From Chlorophyllum brunneum (lineage: Eukaryota > Basidiomycota > Agaricomycetes > Agaricales > Agaricaceae), in assembly GCA_963576785.1 (NCBI GenBank), contig OY756141.1, forward strand, positions 2,790,001 through 2,854,000: a stretch of DNA of 64,000 nucleotides, in the 5' to 3' direction. The notes below the pieces were generated by a model, which did no database searches, was not told where the DNA came from, and worked only from the letters and a program-made list of their open reading frames with translations. The translations under genes and the position numbers were made by a program. Positions 10,452 through 23,397 of this stretch are shown piece after piece (position 1 is the stretch's first letter; every line of letters begins with the position of its first letter).

Positions 10452-12013
10452 ATGCCGCCGTCAGAGGACGCTAGTACATCAATATCCCCGGCTCCTCCAG
10501 CTACTTTCAGTTCCCTCGGTCTCATAAATCCTCTCCTAGAAGCACTTGAGCAACTCAATTTCAAAACACCAACTGAAATCCAAACTGAAGCTCTACCGCA
10601 TGCTCTTGAAGGTCGGGACATCATTGGCGTCGCCGCTACTGGTTCTGGAAAAACGGCAGCATTTGCGCTGCCGATTCTTCAAAAGCTATGGGAAGAACCA
10701 AAGGGTCTCTTTGCGTGTGTGCTAGCTCCTACACGCGAGCTTGCATATCAAATAGCTCAGCAGTTTGAATCTTTGGGTTCAGCTATGGGCGTCCGTTGCA
10801 CCGTTATCGTCGGAGGAATGGATATGCCAACTCAAGCTATTGCTTTGGCAAAACGTCCTCATGTTGTCGTGGCTACTCCTGGACGGTTGATGGACCATTT
10901 AGAGAAGACCAAAGGATTCAATCTGCGGAACATTAAATTTTTGGTACATGCTTCGCCTCTGAACTAATGAAGACTACTGACGTATCCCAGGTTCTGGATG
11001 AAGCTGATCGTCTACTGGACATGGACTTTGGCCCCAGTATTGACAAGATTCTAAAACTCTTACCCAGGGAGCGCACCACCTATCTCTTTTCTGCAACAAT
11101 GACAACGAAAGTCGCGAAACTTCAAAGAGCTAGCTTGTCAAACCCGGTTCGCGTAGAAGTTTCTACAAAGTGGGCTCCTAATCATTTTACGATGTCTGGA
11201 TGTATCTCACGATTTTCGACCAGGTACCAGACAGTTTCCACCCTCCTCCAATATTACCTTCTTATGCCACTAAAAGACAAGGACGCCTACCTTGTATACC
11301 TGGCCAATATGTTAGCACAGAATTTGATCATTATCTTCACACGGACAGTGAATGACGCATCTCGGTAGGCTGATTCTACTTGATTATTTCGGCATCTTAT
11401 CCCATCTCTCCAGATTGTCAATCATCCTACGGACACTGGGATTTCCCGCAGTACCCTTGCACGGACATCTATCACAGAGTCAACGTCTGGGTGCTCTCGG
11501 AAAATTTAAAAGTGGAGGACGAAAAATCCTAGTCGCAACAGATGTTGCAAGTCGGTGCGTGCCAAACTCAATGCACTCTCATACCATGCAGCTCAAAGAG
11601 CACACAGAGGTCTAGATATCCCCTCTGTCGACGTCGTAATCAACTTCGATGTCCCCACCCACTCTAAAGACTACATCCATCGCGTAGGCCGAACAGCTCG
11701 TGCCGGCCGCGCAGGAAAGTCGATAACACTCGTAACTCAGTATGACGTTGAGCTCGTGCAGCGGATCGAACAAGTAATTGGGAAGAAAATGGAACTTTGG
11801 CCGACCGATGACGAAGAAATTACACTACTGAAAGAACGTGTAGGGGAGGCGGGACGGCTGGCTGTTGCTGAGTTGAGGGAACAGGCCATGAATGGTAAAA
11901 ACGGGCGAAAACGAAGACGGGAAGGAGGTGGGAGGGATGACCAGGATAGAGATGATGATGTTGTGGAGGCTGGTATGCCTATGAAGAGAAAGAAATATAA
12001 GGGGAGCCGGTAA
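10452..12013 (+). CDS. RRP3: DEAD-box ATP-dependent RNA helicase RRP3 (DDX47)
   Basis: Nucleolar helicase for pre-18S rRNA processing. Exons 10452-10943, 10991-11169, 11224-11364, 11414-11554 and 11608-12013 give 452 residues. The Q motif region (FSSLGL, then TPTEIQ), motif I ATGSGKT (62-68), Ia PTRELA, TPGR, II DEAD (167-170), III SAT and [10 protein letters not shown] (342-349) are all intact. RRP3-specific stretches include [17 protein letters not shown] and the basic Lys/Arg tail ending KRKKYKGSR. The intron 11170-11223 is 54 nt and free of stops, so its retention would insert 18 residues in frame. The gene converges with the oxygenase gene, 40 bp between stop codons, and shares a short divergent promoter with TRS130. 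Confidence 0.96.
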
Positions 12014-12053
12014 TAATGTTCCCCTCACGTAGTCCCTTCACTGTGATGCGGAT

Positions 12054-13069
12054 TCACCGTACGAACATCAAATCAGATCGCAGAACGTATTTTGTACCGC
12101 TCTTAACAGGGGACCCCTCATGCAACATACACTCTTGACCATGCCTAAAACGTATCTCGCTCAGTACGAGGACGACATTCAAATGTAGAAGTAACTCACC
12201 TATGCAGAAGGGCAGTACCACGAGTCAGCGGAGGTACGATGTCTTCCCGAGGCTTCCCTCTTTCGTCCTTGTAGAATATGGTCTACAATCCATCAACCTA
12301 GTCCTAAGACGAGCACGATCGATGGACCGACCTCACCGCCTTCCACACCGTCTTCTACGCCAGTCAAGTAAATCAACAACGTCCATTCCGACTTGACCCC
12401 AGTCAATGGATCCTTGACAGAATCGTCATAGTGTGGCCTGTGTGAACGTACTCACTTAACTTATCCACACTGTAGGATTCGGACCACATTTACCTACCCG
12501 AAATACTGTCCCGCACCGTACTTGTACACCCTTATGTTTGAATTAAACGAGTGCGGGAGCCTCGTTTCATCTGTATTCCCTTTCTTCTTGGCTGAAGTTG
12601 GATACGGGAATGAGGGTAGATGAGGCGTGAGGAGGGTATGCAACTTCTGTGCGAAATCTAGGGACGACACTGAGAACCTGTCTGATCCAACGAACGTCAG
12701 GTGGTATCACAAATGTAGAATTAATCACGATTGGGGGGTATTGAAGAAGCGTACAATTAACTCGTTCAGCTTCGCCCTTCTTCTTCGGCGGTGTGAGTTC
12801 GAGTGGAAGGCTGTCAATGAACTTGACATAGGCTTTGCATTCCGCCGGAGAGAACAATCCCTGACTGGTCTTCAGTAAGAATTCTGGGTATTGGGTAGGG
12901 AGGATTGTCATACGTCGATCACTAGAATCTGGTCTTCAAGTACTGCCCTGCACTCAAGCTCTTCTTTCGGGGACAAATCTGGGAAGACGACTGATGGCGT
13001 TGCTGGTACAGCAAGAGTCGAAGTGGTAGCAGAGGCCGCCTTTGAAGTCGTCGCTCTTTTCTTTACCAT
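12054..13069 (-). CDS. 2-oxoglutarate/Fe(II)-dependent oxygenase (prolyl-4-hydroxylase-like)
   Basis: Exons 13069-12914, 12860-12755, 12681-12498, 12437-12332, 12282-12200 and 12144-12054 give 241 residues. After a Ser/Thr/Ala-rich N-terminus the fold begins at ILVIDGLFSPAECKAYVKF. The metal-binding HxD is in QYFGPHYDD. Downstream come WTLLIYLTG, GGETIFY, the distal metal His in LLHRHGQECMLHEG, and the 2-oxoglutarate-binding Arg in KYVLRSDLMF. All four functional positions are present, so it should be active; the substrate is unknown. The longer open frame to 13162 starts with TTG, so the ATG at 13069 (MVKKR) is preferred. It lies 117 bp downstream of ALG3 on the same strand. Confidence 0.88.
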
Positions 13070-13186
13070 TAGTATAGACGATGAAGTGGTGGGATGGGAA
13101 GATGGAAGCTTGAATGTGAGTGACCATTCGGAGGGAGTTGATGTCACAACCTTGGCGCACAATATTATATTACTCCTACATACATA

Positions 13187-14706
13187 TCATTTTATTTTCT
13201 TATCATTGCCCTGAGCAGAGACACCATTCGGGTATCCAAACCACACCCCACCCAATAATAAGGTATTACCAATCAAAAGGACCCCAGAAGAAAGATTTGT
13301 AGAAGGGTAGACATTCCATGCATACTCGATCATTAATAGAAGGGCTAGCCTTTGTTTATTCCGTCAGAAAAGAGGTTAACGGTTCGGAGAAATACTCACT
13401 TGAAGATAACCGGATACCGAGTCCTCCAAGCCAAGAAAGGTATTTGCATTGAGTACCAGGAATAAAATTGGTAATGTAACGAACGCGCAAAAAGAATACC
13501 AATCAAATTCGAAGTGAACAAGACAGTGGTGACGTCTACAACAAAAGTTAGCGAGAGATGTCCACAGGAAATAGCAGAAGGCTCACAATCGGGAGTAACA
13601 CGAGCAAACCCGGCCGGCTGAAACGGCCTTCTCAGCCCTTTACCCAAGACCTTCCAAACACTCCCATCTGGCTTGCACCACCTGAACAAGCCGAACGCTA
13701 CCAACACCGAGATATGACCCGCAAGCAAAGTGAAAGTAAAGGTTGGGCTCAAGAACACCTGTTCGTCTACAAATCTCCAGTTCACGGTCCATTTATATAA
13801 AAATATGCGGCCTAGGTCGAATGCGCCTTTCAGGTAGGTCCCTGGATCTTCGGAGAGGAAGGGATAAGCGAGTAGTGCTTGGATTGCAATGATTGTAAAC
13901 AGGTAGCGAAAGGTCGTTGCAAGACCTTTGCGTTTAAAGACTACGACGAGAAGACCTGGGAGGTATAGCAGAATAGACATTTTGACAGATAGTGCGCCAC
14001 TGGAAAAGTTCACCAGTCAAGTCAAAGAGCCAAACAGTATGGAACTCACCCATAGAACAAAATACCAGTATCGTCAAGATCGTGCTGGTGCGCCAACATA
14101 GCCAATGTCATGAAGAATACGGCCCAACAATCATTGAAGAGTCGAAGGACAAAGATGGAATGTAAACGTTTGCTGAGAGGTAACAACAACACAACCCAGT
14201 TTGGAATGTTCCGAGCTTTATAATAGATTCCGCAGGTTGCTGTCATAGTGAGAATGTACAAGACACTATAAATGTGTTGTGCAAGTCGAATGTCGCGTCC
14301 CCCATCCGTGAATTTATAGAGGTATTCGTGAATCCGGACATGACCAGCGGGATACCTAAAGCTCTGATGAGGTTCCGAGTCCTCGTTCGGTGCAAACGTC
14401 AAACACACACTAAAGGTCCAGTGGGCCCTGATATTAGAGTATAGTTATACTGTCCCTTGAGATATAGTTCCGTCTGAACCATGTAGGTTTCCCAGTCGAT
14501 TTCTGTATCTGCCAGGTGTACATGATGAACATGTTGCATTTTCCAGAGTAAGGTAAATCCTTACAAGAAACAAACTTGATAATAATTTCCGTGAGCACTA
14601 CATCTCCTATGATAGCCAAGACCGCCAATGTCCAGAAGTAGCGCGGGTCAAAGAGCAGAGAATCAATGAGAGCGAGCACATTGGCGGCGGACGTGTTACG
14701 AGCCAT
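13187..14706 (-). CDS. ALG3: Dol-P-Man:Man5GlcNAc2-PP-Dol alpha-1,3-mannosyltransferase
   Basis: ER-membrane glycosyltransferase that adds the first lumenal mannose to the dolichol-linked N-glycan precursor. Exons 14706-14565, 14508-14409, 14355-14050, 13999-13587, 13535-13400 and 13349-13187 give 419 residues. Diagnostic stretches: [49 protein letters not shown] and [19 protein letters not shown], followed by QIPFLAW. Many hydrophobic helices fit a polytopic protein. The last exon ([15 protein letters not shown]) ends in a basic tail, GNDKKIK, compatible with an ER-retrieval signal. Family assignment is secure. Confidence 0.95.
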
Positions 14707-14817
14707 GTGTGGGAATCCATTCCCTGGCTGTTGACATCACTGTTGATCAAATTCAACCCTATTTCGATCACCAGCACATTCGAACATGATTAAGATAATG
14801 TCAAAAACTCGTGTGCT

Positions 14818-15769
14818 CTACATGTCGAACTCGAAATCCGAGTCCGGGTCGTTCCCAGACGACCGGACATTCTTCTCCGTTCTAACATTCGTTCGTGTTA
14901 CTTTTGAGCGCATTCTTGAAGAGACATCATCGTCTTCATCTTCGCTATTATCGTCACGTCCACGACGACTCCCAGGAGGAGGACGTTCTGGAGGGTCAAT
15001 GGCGCTTGACATTATGAGCATTGCTTCGAGTTCTGGGAAATCGGTCAGTGGGGTGATGACTGGCTAATGGACACCCATACCTTGAAGCGAACGTTCCCGA
15101 TCCATGCCCCATGCAATGAGTTGGTTTCTGATGTCTCCCTTCCGATATATGATGAGCATTGGTATTCTCGCGTCAGGAAGATTCGGTATGCATTTATCGC
15201 CGACGATGGAAACGAATTTTGTCCGCAGATACTTTTGTGCCAGTGTCCGGACTTGTTGAAACGTTCTGTCACTTCTAGGGATCCTATCGAAAGTCATGAG
15301 ATCATGGCCCCAGATACTGTAGCGCGGGTCTCACCCATCCTTGTACAGGAAACAGACAACGCCAGTTCCCCGTTCTTCGTTATCCCCCGGCTCATTGACC
15401 TTGCTAGAATCGGTCACCTCCCTTGTGTAATCATCCCGCCCTATAGGGTACACTCGCCCAAAGCGCGCCCTTTGGGCCTCTTTCTCTTGTTCTCCCACCC
15501 GCTTGTCGTGATACTCTCGTATCCTGCGCTTTGTCTCATCGTTATTGGCTTCTTCCTCCAGCTCCAGGAGCTCTGCATCATCAAGATCATCTAGTCGTTC
15601 CTCAAGGCTCAAAGAAGGGGGTGGGGATGGAGATTGGGGTGTCTTTGGTCGAGGAGGCAGGATACCGTGTTTGCGTAGGGCATCGTTGCTAGTGTTGAAT
15701 CAATTACAGTTTACAGGGTTGCAGTGGAGGAACTCACAATTCAGTGTCTTCATTGGGATTGATGGCCAT
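14818..15769 (-). CDS. PLP2: Phosducin-like protein (PLP2/PDCL3 type)
   Basis: Thioredoxin-fold co-chaperone of the CCT chaperonin in actin, tubulin and WD40 folding. Exons 15769-15738, 15688-15335, 15283-15081 and 15032-14818 give 267 residues. The 32-nt first exon encodes MAINPNEDTEF and is joined in frame to NDALRKHGILPPRP. Then come a coiled, charged helix (LDDLDDAELLELEEE), the family signature REVTDSSK, GTGVVCFLYKDGIP, and the thioredoxin-like core KFVSIVGDKCIPNLPDARIP with LIIYRKGDI. The tail is acidic and disordered (NSEDEDDD, ending DSDFEFDM), normal for phosducin-like proteins. The start lies 340 bp from the divergent Dicer start. Confidence 0.93.
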
Positions 15770-16109
15770 GGCTAGCTGGTCAAGTTATAAAAATTATCGG
15801 GGGATCTAGCAAGTAATTGGGTAAAGCCAAGGTCTGGAAGGATGGCTTAGTAGTACGCCCAGTCTATCTATTTTCTGGCAGAATATAAGAGGTTGGTGAC
15901 ATTGCCTGCGCAACCTGCGGATTGATTTAATCATTGATTTGCTTAATGGCGTCAACACGTGACCTTACGCGACCGATAGCACGCTCGTTTCGAAGCTCAA
16001 CGGTTTCGAATCTACTGCCACCCACTACCGTCTGCAGTCCTCGTGAAACGCCGGTTTTTGGACTAGGATGCGATGATAGCAGCATTGTGATTTGATTGAC
16101 CGCCGAGAA
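15770..16109. other. Bidirectional promoter region, PLP2 and Dicer
   Basis: A 340-bp spacer between divergent start codons. No gene is seen. It must contain both core promoters; no clear TATA box near either start. Confidence 0.5.
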
Positions 16110-19100
16110 ATGACCATCACCGAGCCAGACACCAACGCTACCAGCGACCTTCGACCACGCAAGTATCAAGAGGAGATATTTGAACGCGCTCAAAAAGGTA
16201 TTTGACGTATTCAACCATTTGAGCCAGCATAAATGTGGACACAGAGAATGTAATCGCTGCCCTTAACACGGGTTCTGGCAAGACGCTCATCGGACTATTG
16301 CTCATCAAATGGATATCGACTCTCGAGAAGTCCAGGGATAAGTTGATCGTTTTCCTGGTTCCGCGGGTCACGCTTGTCGAACAACAGGCAAAATACCTCA
16401 GTGATTACACGCCTCTGCGCGTCTCTAGATTATATGGAGCACTCGACGTTGAACTGAGTGATCGGTTACGGTGGAAGAGGCGGTTGGAACAGTGCAATGT
16501 GATCGTTATGACGCGTACGTTCCTTGGTCTATATGGCCTACAACCATTATCCAAAACACAAACCTATTTCCAGCACAGATTCTCGTCAATCTAATCACTC
16601 ACTCACTATGGAGCCTTCGACGGGTTGCGCTCTTGGTTTTTGACGAGTGCCATCACACACGCAAAAATCATCCGTATAACATCATTATGCGAGAGTACTT
16701 TCACATCAAGGTGGCTGAAGAGAGGCCAAGGATATTTGGAATGACCGCTTCTCCTATCTGGAACACGAAGGATCCCATTGGTTCTCTCTTAACTTTGGAG
16801 GCAAATATGGATTCAACGATTATCAGCGTTCGTGAACATGTCGAGGAGCTCGCTGCGCATGCGCCCAGGCCATCAGAGGTGATATCCTATGGTACCGCAA
16901 AGCTAAACACATATACTTACATGTCTGCTGGTTAGGTGATCAACATTTACCCCATCCCTCCAGAGAACTACGATTTTCACGATCCTACCCTTGTTCAATG
17001 TCTCTCCATTGTCTCGTCTACAACATGGGACCGTCTTGAGGTGCCATGGTCCAACCTAGTAATGAGACATGACTCAACATACTATAACTTGGGGCCATAC
17101 TGTGCCTCTCTATACTTATACCTCGAAGTCCGTCATGCCTTGAAGCGTGTACAACCCTGGTCCCACGAATCTGATTGCACAGAGGTGGAGAACGTGGAGT
17201 TCGTGTCCGCTCCGGGAACTTCAAAGAAGGATCTACAAGACGAGGTAGCACTCATACAAGATATTCTCTCTGACTTTGAGGGTTTCTTCTGGAAGCCAGG
17301 GGATGCTAACGCAGTTCCTGTTCCAGTGCCACTCACATGGTGTACCCCGAAGCTTGAAGCACTCAAGAACATCTTGCTTGAATTTTACACTGCCAACGCC
17401 CGAGTTATTATTTTCGTGGAGCAACGCCAAGTTGCGTCGTGTCTGTCCAAGATTCTTCCAGCCATACCGGAACTCAAGGGCAAGATCCGCTCCGCTCATC
17501 TTGTTGGTCAAGGCGTCGGTAGCGACGGGGTGTCAAAGACGACAGACACCTACCACGGTGATGCTGTCCAGGCATTTAGGAAAGGGGACGTAAACATTCG
17601 TGAGTACTCTTCTTCTTGGTCAGTATTAGTATTTATCATGTATGTGTCATCAGTCATCGCAACGTCTGTCGCAGAAGAGGGCTTAGACTTTCCTGTACTT
17701 GTTCCATATTCCTGCCAAGTGTATTTGTCGCTAAATGTCCTACTGCCAACAGGCCTGCGATCTTGTAGTGCGGTTCGATCCATTCCGGCATATGGTCGGA
17801 TATGTGCAATCCCGGGGACGTGCCAGAAATGCAGCCTCGCGGTTCGTTGTCATGATACGCCAGGACGACCAGGACGGTTTCAACCTCTATCAATCCCTTC
17901 AGGCCCAAGAGCCCGAAATGAACAAGGCGTACCAAACTCGACAACGCGCGCAAGCGGCCCCGTTTATACCAGAAGAGGAAGACGAGGATGGAGACGACCT
18001 AGACCCATCCGACTTGGCGGCTCGAGAACGATACGTTGTTCCTTCAACGGGTGCCGTTCTCACGTACGATAACGCTGTTGGCTTGTTAAGCCACTTGTGC
18101 GCCCTTATTCCTTGCGACGACTACACACCTTTACACAAACCCAAGTACATCGAAGATTTCCAATCCACAGTAAAACTACCCCTTAGTATTCCATTACCAC
18201 CTGAACAGCTCGCGTATACTGGCCCCCTCAAACGCTCAAAGAAGGAGGCGAAGAGAGCTGTGGCATTTTTGGCTGTCAAACGCTTGCACGAGCACGATGT
18301 TTTTGACGAATACTTGCTACCAACTCCTGGAAAGACCCTGAGTGAGGAGGAGATTGTTCATGTCCGGCTTACTTTGGAACTACAGAATACGCCAGTGATG
18401 ATAAATGCTGATGTGAAGCATCCCTGGACAGTGGGGGAGAAACTTTGGTTACACCCTGTGTATATTCGAGGAGAACCTGTCCTGGCCTTGGTTACAGGGG
18501 CGCCATTGCCGTTTGTTGAGCTTAGGTCGGACATCGTGCTCCGGATCGGACGTCCGCAACCCTTGGTCCTGGATGAAGAGGAACATATGGAGCAGAAGAA
18601 AGCAATGCACGAGTATACCCGGCTAGGCATCTTTTATCGTGTCACGGGAAGTCCTCCGGCTAACGACCTGGGCGTATTCCTCGTCCCGCTCAGGAATGAC
18701 TATGAGGTTGATTTCGACCGCGTGCGACGCATTGTAGACAACCCCAAAGGAATTTTTGGTTGGAAAGGGGTCACTGATAGCGAAGACAGAAGGCCCCTCG
18801 TGCTCAATAAGCACGAGTGGGGTCGGGCAAGGGTGTTGCAAAAGATCAGAAATGACCTTTCACCGATGTCTACGCCACCAGCCGGATCTCAAGAGGCTAC
18901 GGGTTCGACGTACCACGAGTACTGGACGAATAAATGGATTCGAGGCCAGGATCAATTTAAATTATCAGAAGAGGGGCCCCTCCTGGAGGCTCCGCGACTG
19001 GTGAAGTGTGCAACAAGTCGATACTCCCTCGATCCACGTCACTCTATTCCACTCATCCAACCCGATGTTGAAGTTTCGCCAATGGTTCCCATGAACTCTT

Positions 19101-20741
19101 GTGGCTGGGTTGACATGTCATCCGACGCCATTAGGGCCTTCGAACTTTTCCCTGTGCTGTGCCACAAAATTACAGATGCATATCGCGCCCAGGCTGCGCG
19201 CCTACACATTGGCCTCCCACTCATCCCCGACCATCTTTTGATTGAAGCGCTTACTCTACCAAGTGTCGATGCGGATTTCAGTAACCAGCGCTTGGAAACT
19301 CTCGGAGATGCGGTCTTGGATATCTGTACTACTGTGAACTTGATGATAAAGTTCCCCAGGAGACACGAGGGGCAACTTACAGCTCTTCGACACCGAGTCG
19401 TCTCAAACAAGTTTTTGGTGTTATGTGCACGGGCGGTTGAGTTGGAGAAGTTTATATCCTCGGAGCGGACTGGTATGACGAAATGGCCATACGTAGAACA
19501 GGACGGCTATGAAACTAAAGAAGTTAGGGATCGGAAGTCGGTGCCAAGGCAGATCCCACGGCGAGGATTGCAGGATTGTGTCGAGGCGCTGCTCGGTGCA
19601 AGTTTCATTGCTGGTGGGATACCAATGGTGCTGAGAACGGGTGTGGCCCTTGGGCTCTCGTTTGGCGGTCTAGAACCCTGGGGAGAACGAAGCAAGAAGG
19701 ACGAGACAAGACAAGTTGGTGTAGCAGCCTTGACCGCGAGTCTGCAGAAGGAATTGGGATACGTGTTTGAGAACCCGGTGTTGTTGATCGAGGCGATTAC
19801 ACACCCATCTTTTGAATTCTCGATGACACCCTCGTACCAGCGGCTCGAGTTTTTGGGCGACTGTAAGTTGTATCCCTTTCTCCATTACGCTGGAGTAGGA
19901 ATTAACTCATCTTATAGCTGTAATCAAGATGGTTGTAACAATCTACCTGTTCAACAGATTTCCCAAAGCGACATCTCATCAACTAGCATTTCCACGGACA
20001 AAGGCAATCTGCTCGCCCGCACTAGCATCACTCGCCATACGCAGACTGAAGATCCACAAATACCTTTTACACAACAGTATCGATCTGAATCACGCTATAA
20101 ATCTCTACTTGCCCGTTCTCGAATCGACTACCCCTGATGAAATTGTGCGCAGAGGATGGAGATATGATCCACCGAAGGCGATAAGCGATGCATTTGAAAG
20201 TGTTGTGGGTGCGGTGTTTGTAGATTCAGGATATGATTTAGACTGGACGGGGGCTATTGTCAGTTGGTTGATGGAGGATATACTCGAGGCATTGAGTCCA
20301 TCCATCCCCAAAGACCCTGTGTCAGAGATGATGGAGTGGCTTGCAAGTGTGGGATGTAATAATCATATGAAGTTCAGGTACGAAAATACCATACTGTCCA
20401 GATTTGTGTTAACCATATGCTATCACAGGAGAACGGCCGGGCGGAGGGGTGGTGTAGCCACAGAAGGTGTCAGCGCTGTATTCCACGATACGGTCGTTGC
20501 GGGGCCTATTGTGAGCATTAGCAAGGCGGTGGCAAGGTTTGGCGCGGCGGAGAAGGCGCTTGTGGCATTGAGGGATTCGGATGAAATTTTGTTCAAGAAG
20601 TTGTGTGATTGTAAGCAGCGTATGGTTGTGGATGAAACGTCTCCTGGAGCAGATCAGATAAGTGATGGTGAGGATGCTACTTTGGACGAAGCAGAGGAGT
20701 TGGAGGTGGCGGGGATGTTGACTGAAAGGGAGGAATATTGA
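16110..20741 (+). CDS. DCL: Dicer-like ribonuclease III (RNA silencing)
   Basis: Cuts long dsRNA into small RNAs. Exons 16110-16197, 16245-16514, 16574-16878, 16936-17599, 17654-17694, 17753-19862, 19918-20377 and 20429-20741 give 1416 residues. Helicase motifs: NTGSGKT (37-43), DECHH (143-147), MTASP, then ATSVAEEGLDFPACDLVVRF and QSRGRARN. A Dicer-dimerisation domain follows (DNAVGLLSHLCALIP to AVAFLAVKRLHEHDVF). RNase IIIa has QRLETLGDAVLDI near 968 with its second acidic pair in DCVEALLGASF; RNase IIIb has QRLEFLGDSVIKM near 1152 with DAFESVVGAVF, so both catalytic centres look complete. A weak dsRBD-like segment (ARFGAAEKALVAL) lies near the C-terminus. No PAZ domain could be recognised by eye. 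A 41-nt exon (17654-17694) carries part of helicase motif V. Confidence 0.95.
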
Positions 20742-20968
20742 TTTAACTCGCTATTTTCTTTAGCAAACCGCACCGTGTAACACTAAGTGATTTCTTCTTT
20801 CTGCGCAATTCGTATGTACAATATTCGCTTGGGGTTATCCATTACATGATGCCTATGAAGTATTGTTGAAGTGTTGTGTGCTAAAATTCGATAACACGTA
20901 AAAGCGCTCGACTATGGGAATATCCCGCGGCCACACAGGTTCTACACGTCCCCTTAGTAATACGCGCT

Positions 20969-21943
20969 ATGGCTGCACTCGCACCTGCAAGTTTCCTTGC
21001 ACATCTTAAATCGCTTTATCCCCTAGGAAGATCATCAGGAAGTGAGTCGGTAACCCTGCACATATCATGCTAATTGCAAGAAGCATGCTTCTGACATGTA
21101 CGTACAGCTTCTGCAAACCCGTGGTATATCATTGCTGCTGTTGCGTACAGCGCGAGTAACAAGGCGGAGGCGGTCCCTCAAGTCTTTCAATATGCTCTTC
21201 AAGAGCTGAAAGCGAATCAGGGGACGGAATCTGAGCAATTTTTGCTTGCGCAAAGGATGAGGGAGGCGTTGTTCAAGTCTGGGTTGATCAGTGGATATCC
21301 GAGAGTGAGTGGTGTTCATTGGTGGGAGAGTTCTGTTTCTAACAGGGTCCCTCTATTCGGTGCAGGCCATTAATAGCTTGGGTGCATTGCACAAGGTTAT
21401 GCCTGAAGAGCTGAAGGAAAAGAAGATTCAAAGGCACGTTTGTATTGGTTTTGTTAGATGAAAAGCGCGTCTGATGTTCATTGTTATAGAAATGTCTCAG
21501 CATCATTGGGCGAATACGAGAGAGCTGGCGGGGAATATTGGAAATCTGTTTATGGCGGTACGTCCGATGGCGTGCAAAAACTTTTGGACGACATATATCC
21601 GGACATGGGTAAGCCATTGGTTGGTTCGATTTGCCTGACTTTCAACTGAAAGTGCTCCATCATGTCAGGATACTTCTCACGAACTATCGGATATGGATTA
21701 ATTTATGGCCATACGGAGCCGTTGTCGGGGCTGGAGACATCATACACGCTGGTAGCGGCGCTTATTGCGGGCGACACTCCGCAGCAAATTTCCTGGCACC
21801 TGAATGGCGCGAGAAGAGGAGGAGCAACACTTGATGAAGTCAAGGCTGTGAGACAGATTTCGATTGAAGTTGCGGGTAAATGTGGCATGAGATGGAGTGA
21901 TGGAGTGCCGGAGGTGGCCGAGAGGCTACCTGAGGAACAGTAG
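20969..21943 (+). CDS. AhpD-like / carboxymuconolactone decarboxylase-family protein
   Basis: Exons 20969-21041, 21108-21304, 21366-21433, 21490-21608 and 21669-21943 give 243 residues. The all-helical CMD-like core includes FLLAQRMREALFKSGLISG, YPRAINSLGALHKVMP and a second half GLETSYTLVAALIAGDTPQQ with EVKAVRQISIEVA. The CxxC pair of true AhpD peroxidase reductases is absent, as in many fungal members, so a peroxidase role is doubtful. The third intron (21434-21489) appears to use a GC donor: it is the only choice that keeps both conserved frames. Function and partner unknown. Confidence 0.82.
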
Positions 21944-22587
21944 TTGCTGGGGTTTTTTGTTCGGCGATACAGTAATGATATGTAGAGGATGAGCCTTGTC
22001 CACGATCCCTGTGGGATGTCGTCAGAGTTTCACCCACACTCGCTGATATTGATATGTCGGTGTCACGAGTCATCTGAGGTGAGCGACGTGAGGACGTACC
22101 GCCTGCGCTGCATATTATGTAAGAGACAGGGTGGAGGTTGTTTGCGCGTGCTTGGGCGGACAAGCTTTGGTTTGATCAGAACGGTTGCAACGCCCCTCAG
22201 ACGGTCAACGACAGTCACCCAGCCAATCCCAGCGTGTCATCTCTGCCCCACCTCAGGTCTGTCGTCCGTGCTGCTGCTGCCTCTGCTCTGACCCTCCCCA
22301 GTCCCCGTCCGCCTTGTACTCTCTCTCTGCCCCGCTGCGCGTGATCGCCCCCAGCCACTAAACCACCCCACATTCTCCGTAGGTCTATATTCCCCCTCTC
22401 CCGCCGCGCCTCTTTGCTTCCCAGGCCCTGCCCACGAGGTCTTCTTCCATTCTTCTTGCCTCCAGGCTGCTGCAAGGCGATAAGCCCCTTCAGGAAGGGC
22501 GCTGCATCAGGCCATTGCTTATTTTTTCATCTCTCTAGTTATCTAGAACGACACTCTCCCCAACATCTTTTGTAACTTCTGTATAAA
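21944..22587. other. CDC42 promoter and long CT-rich leader
   Basis: No gene supported. From about 22220 to 22560 the plus strand is very pyrimidine-rich, as expected of the leader of a highly expressed fungal gene. Confidence 0.5.

Positions 22588-23397
<810 letters not shown>

Noticed and set aside
13070..13162. Longer N-terminus of the 2OG oxygenase
   Set aside because: The longer frame starts with TTG; the first ATG is at 13069.
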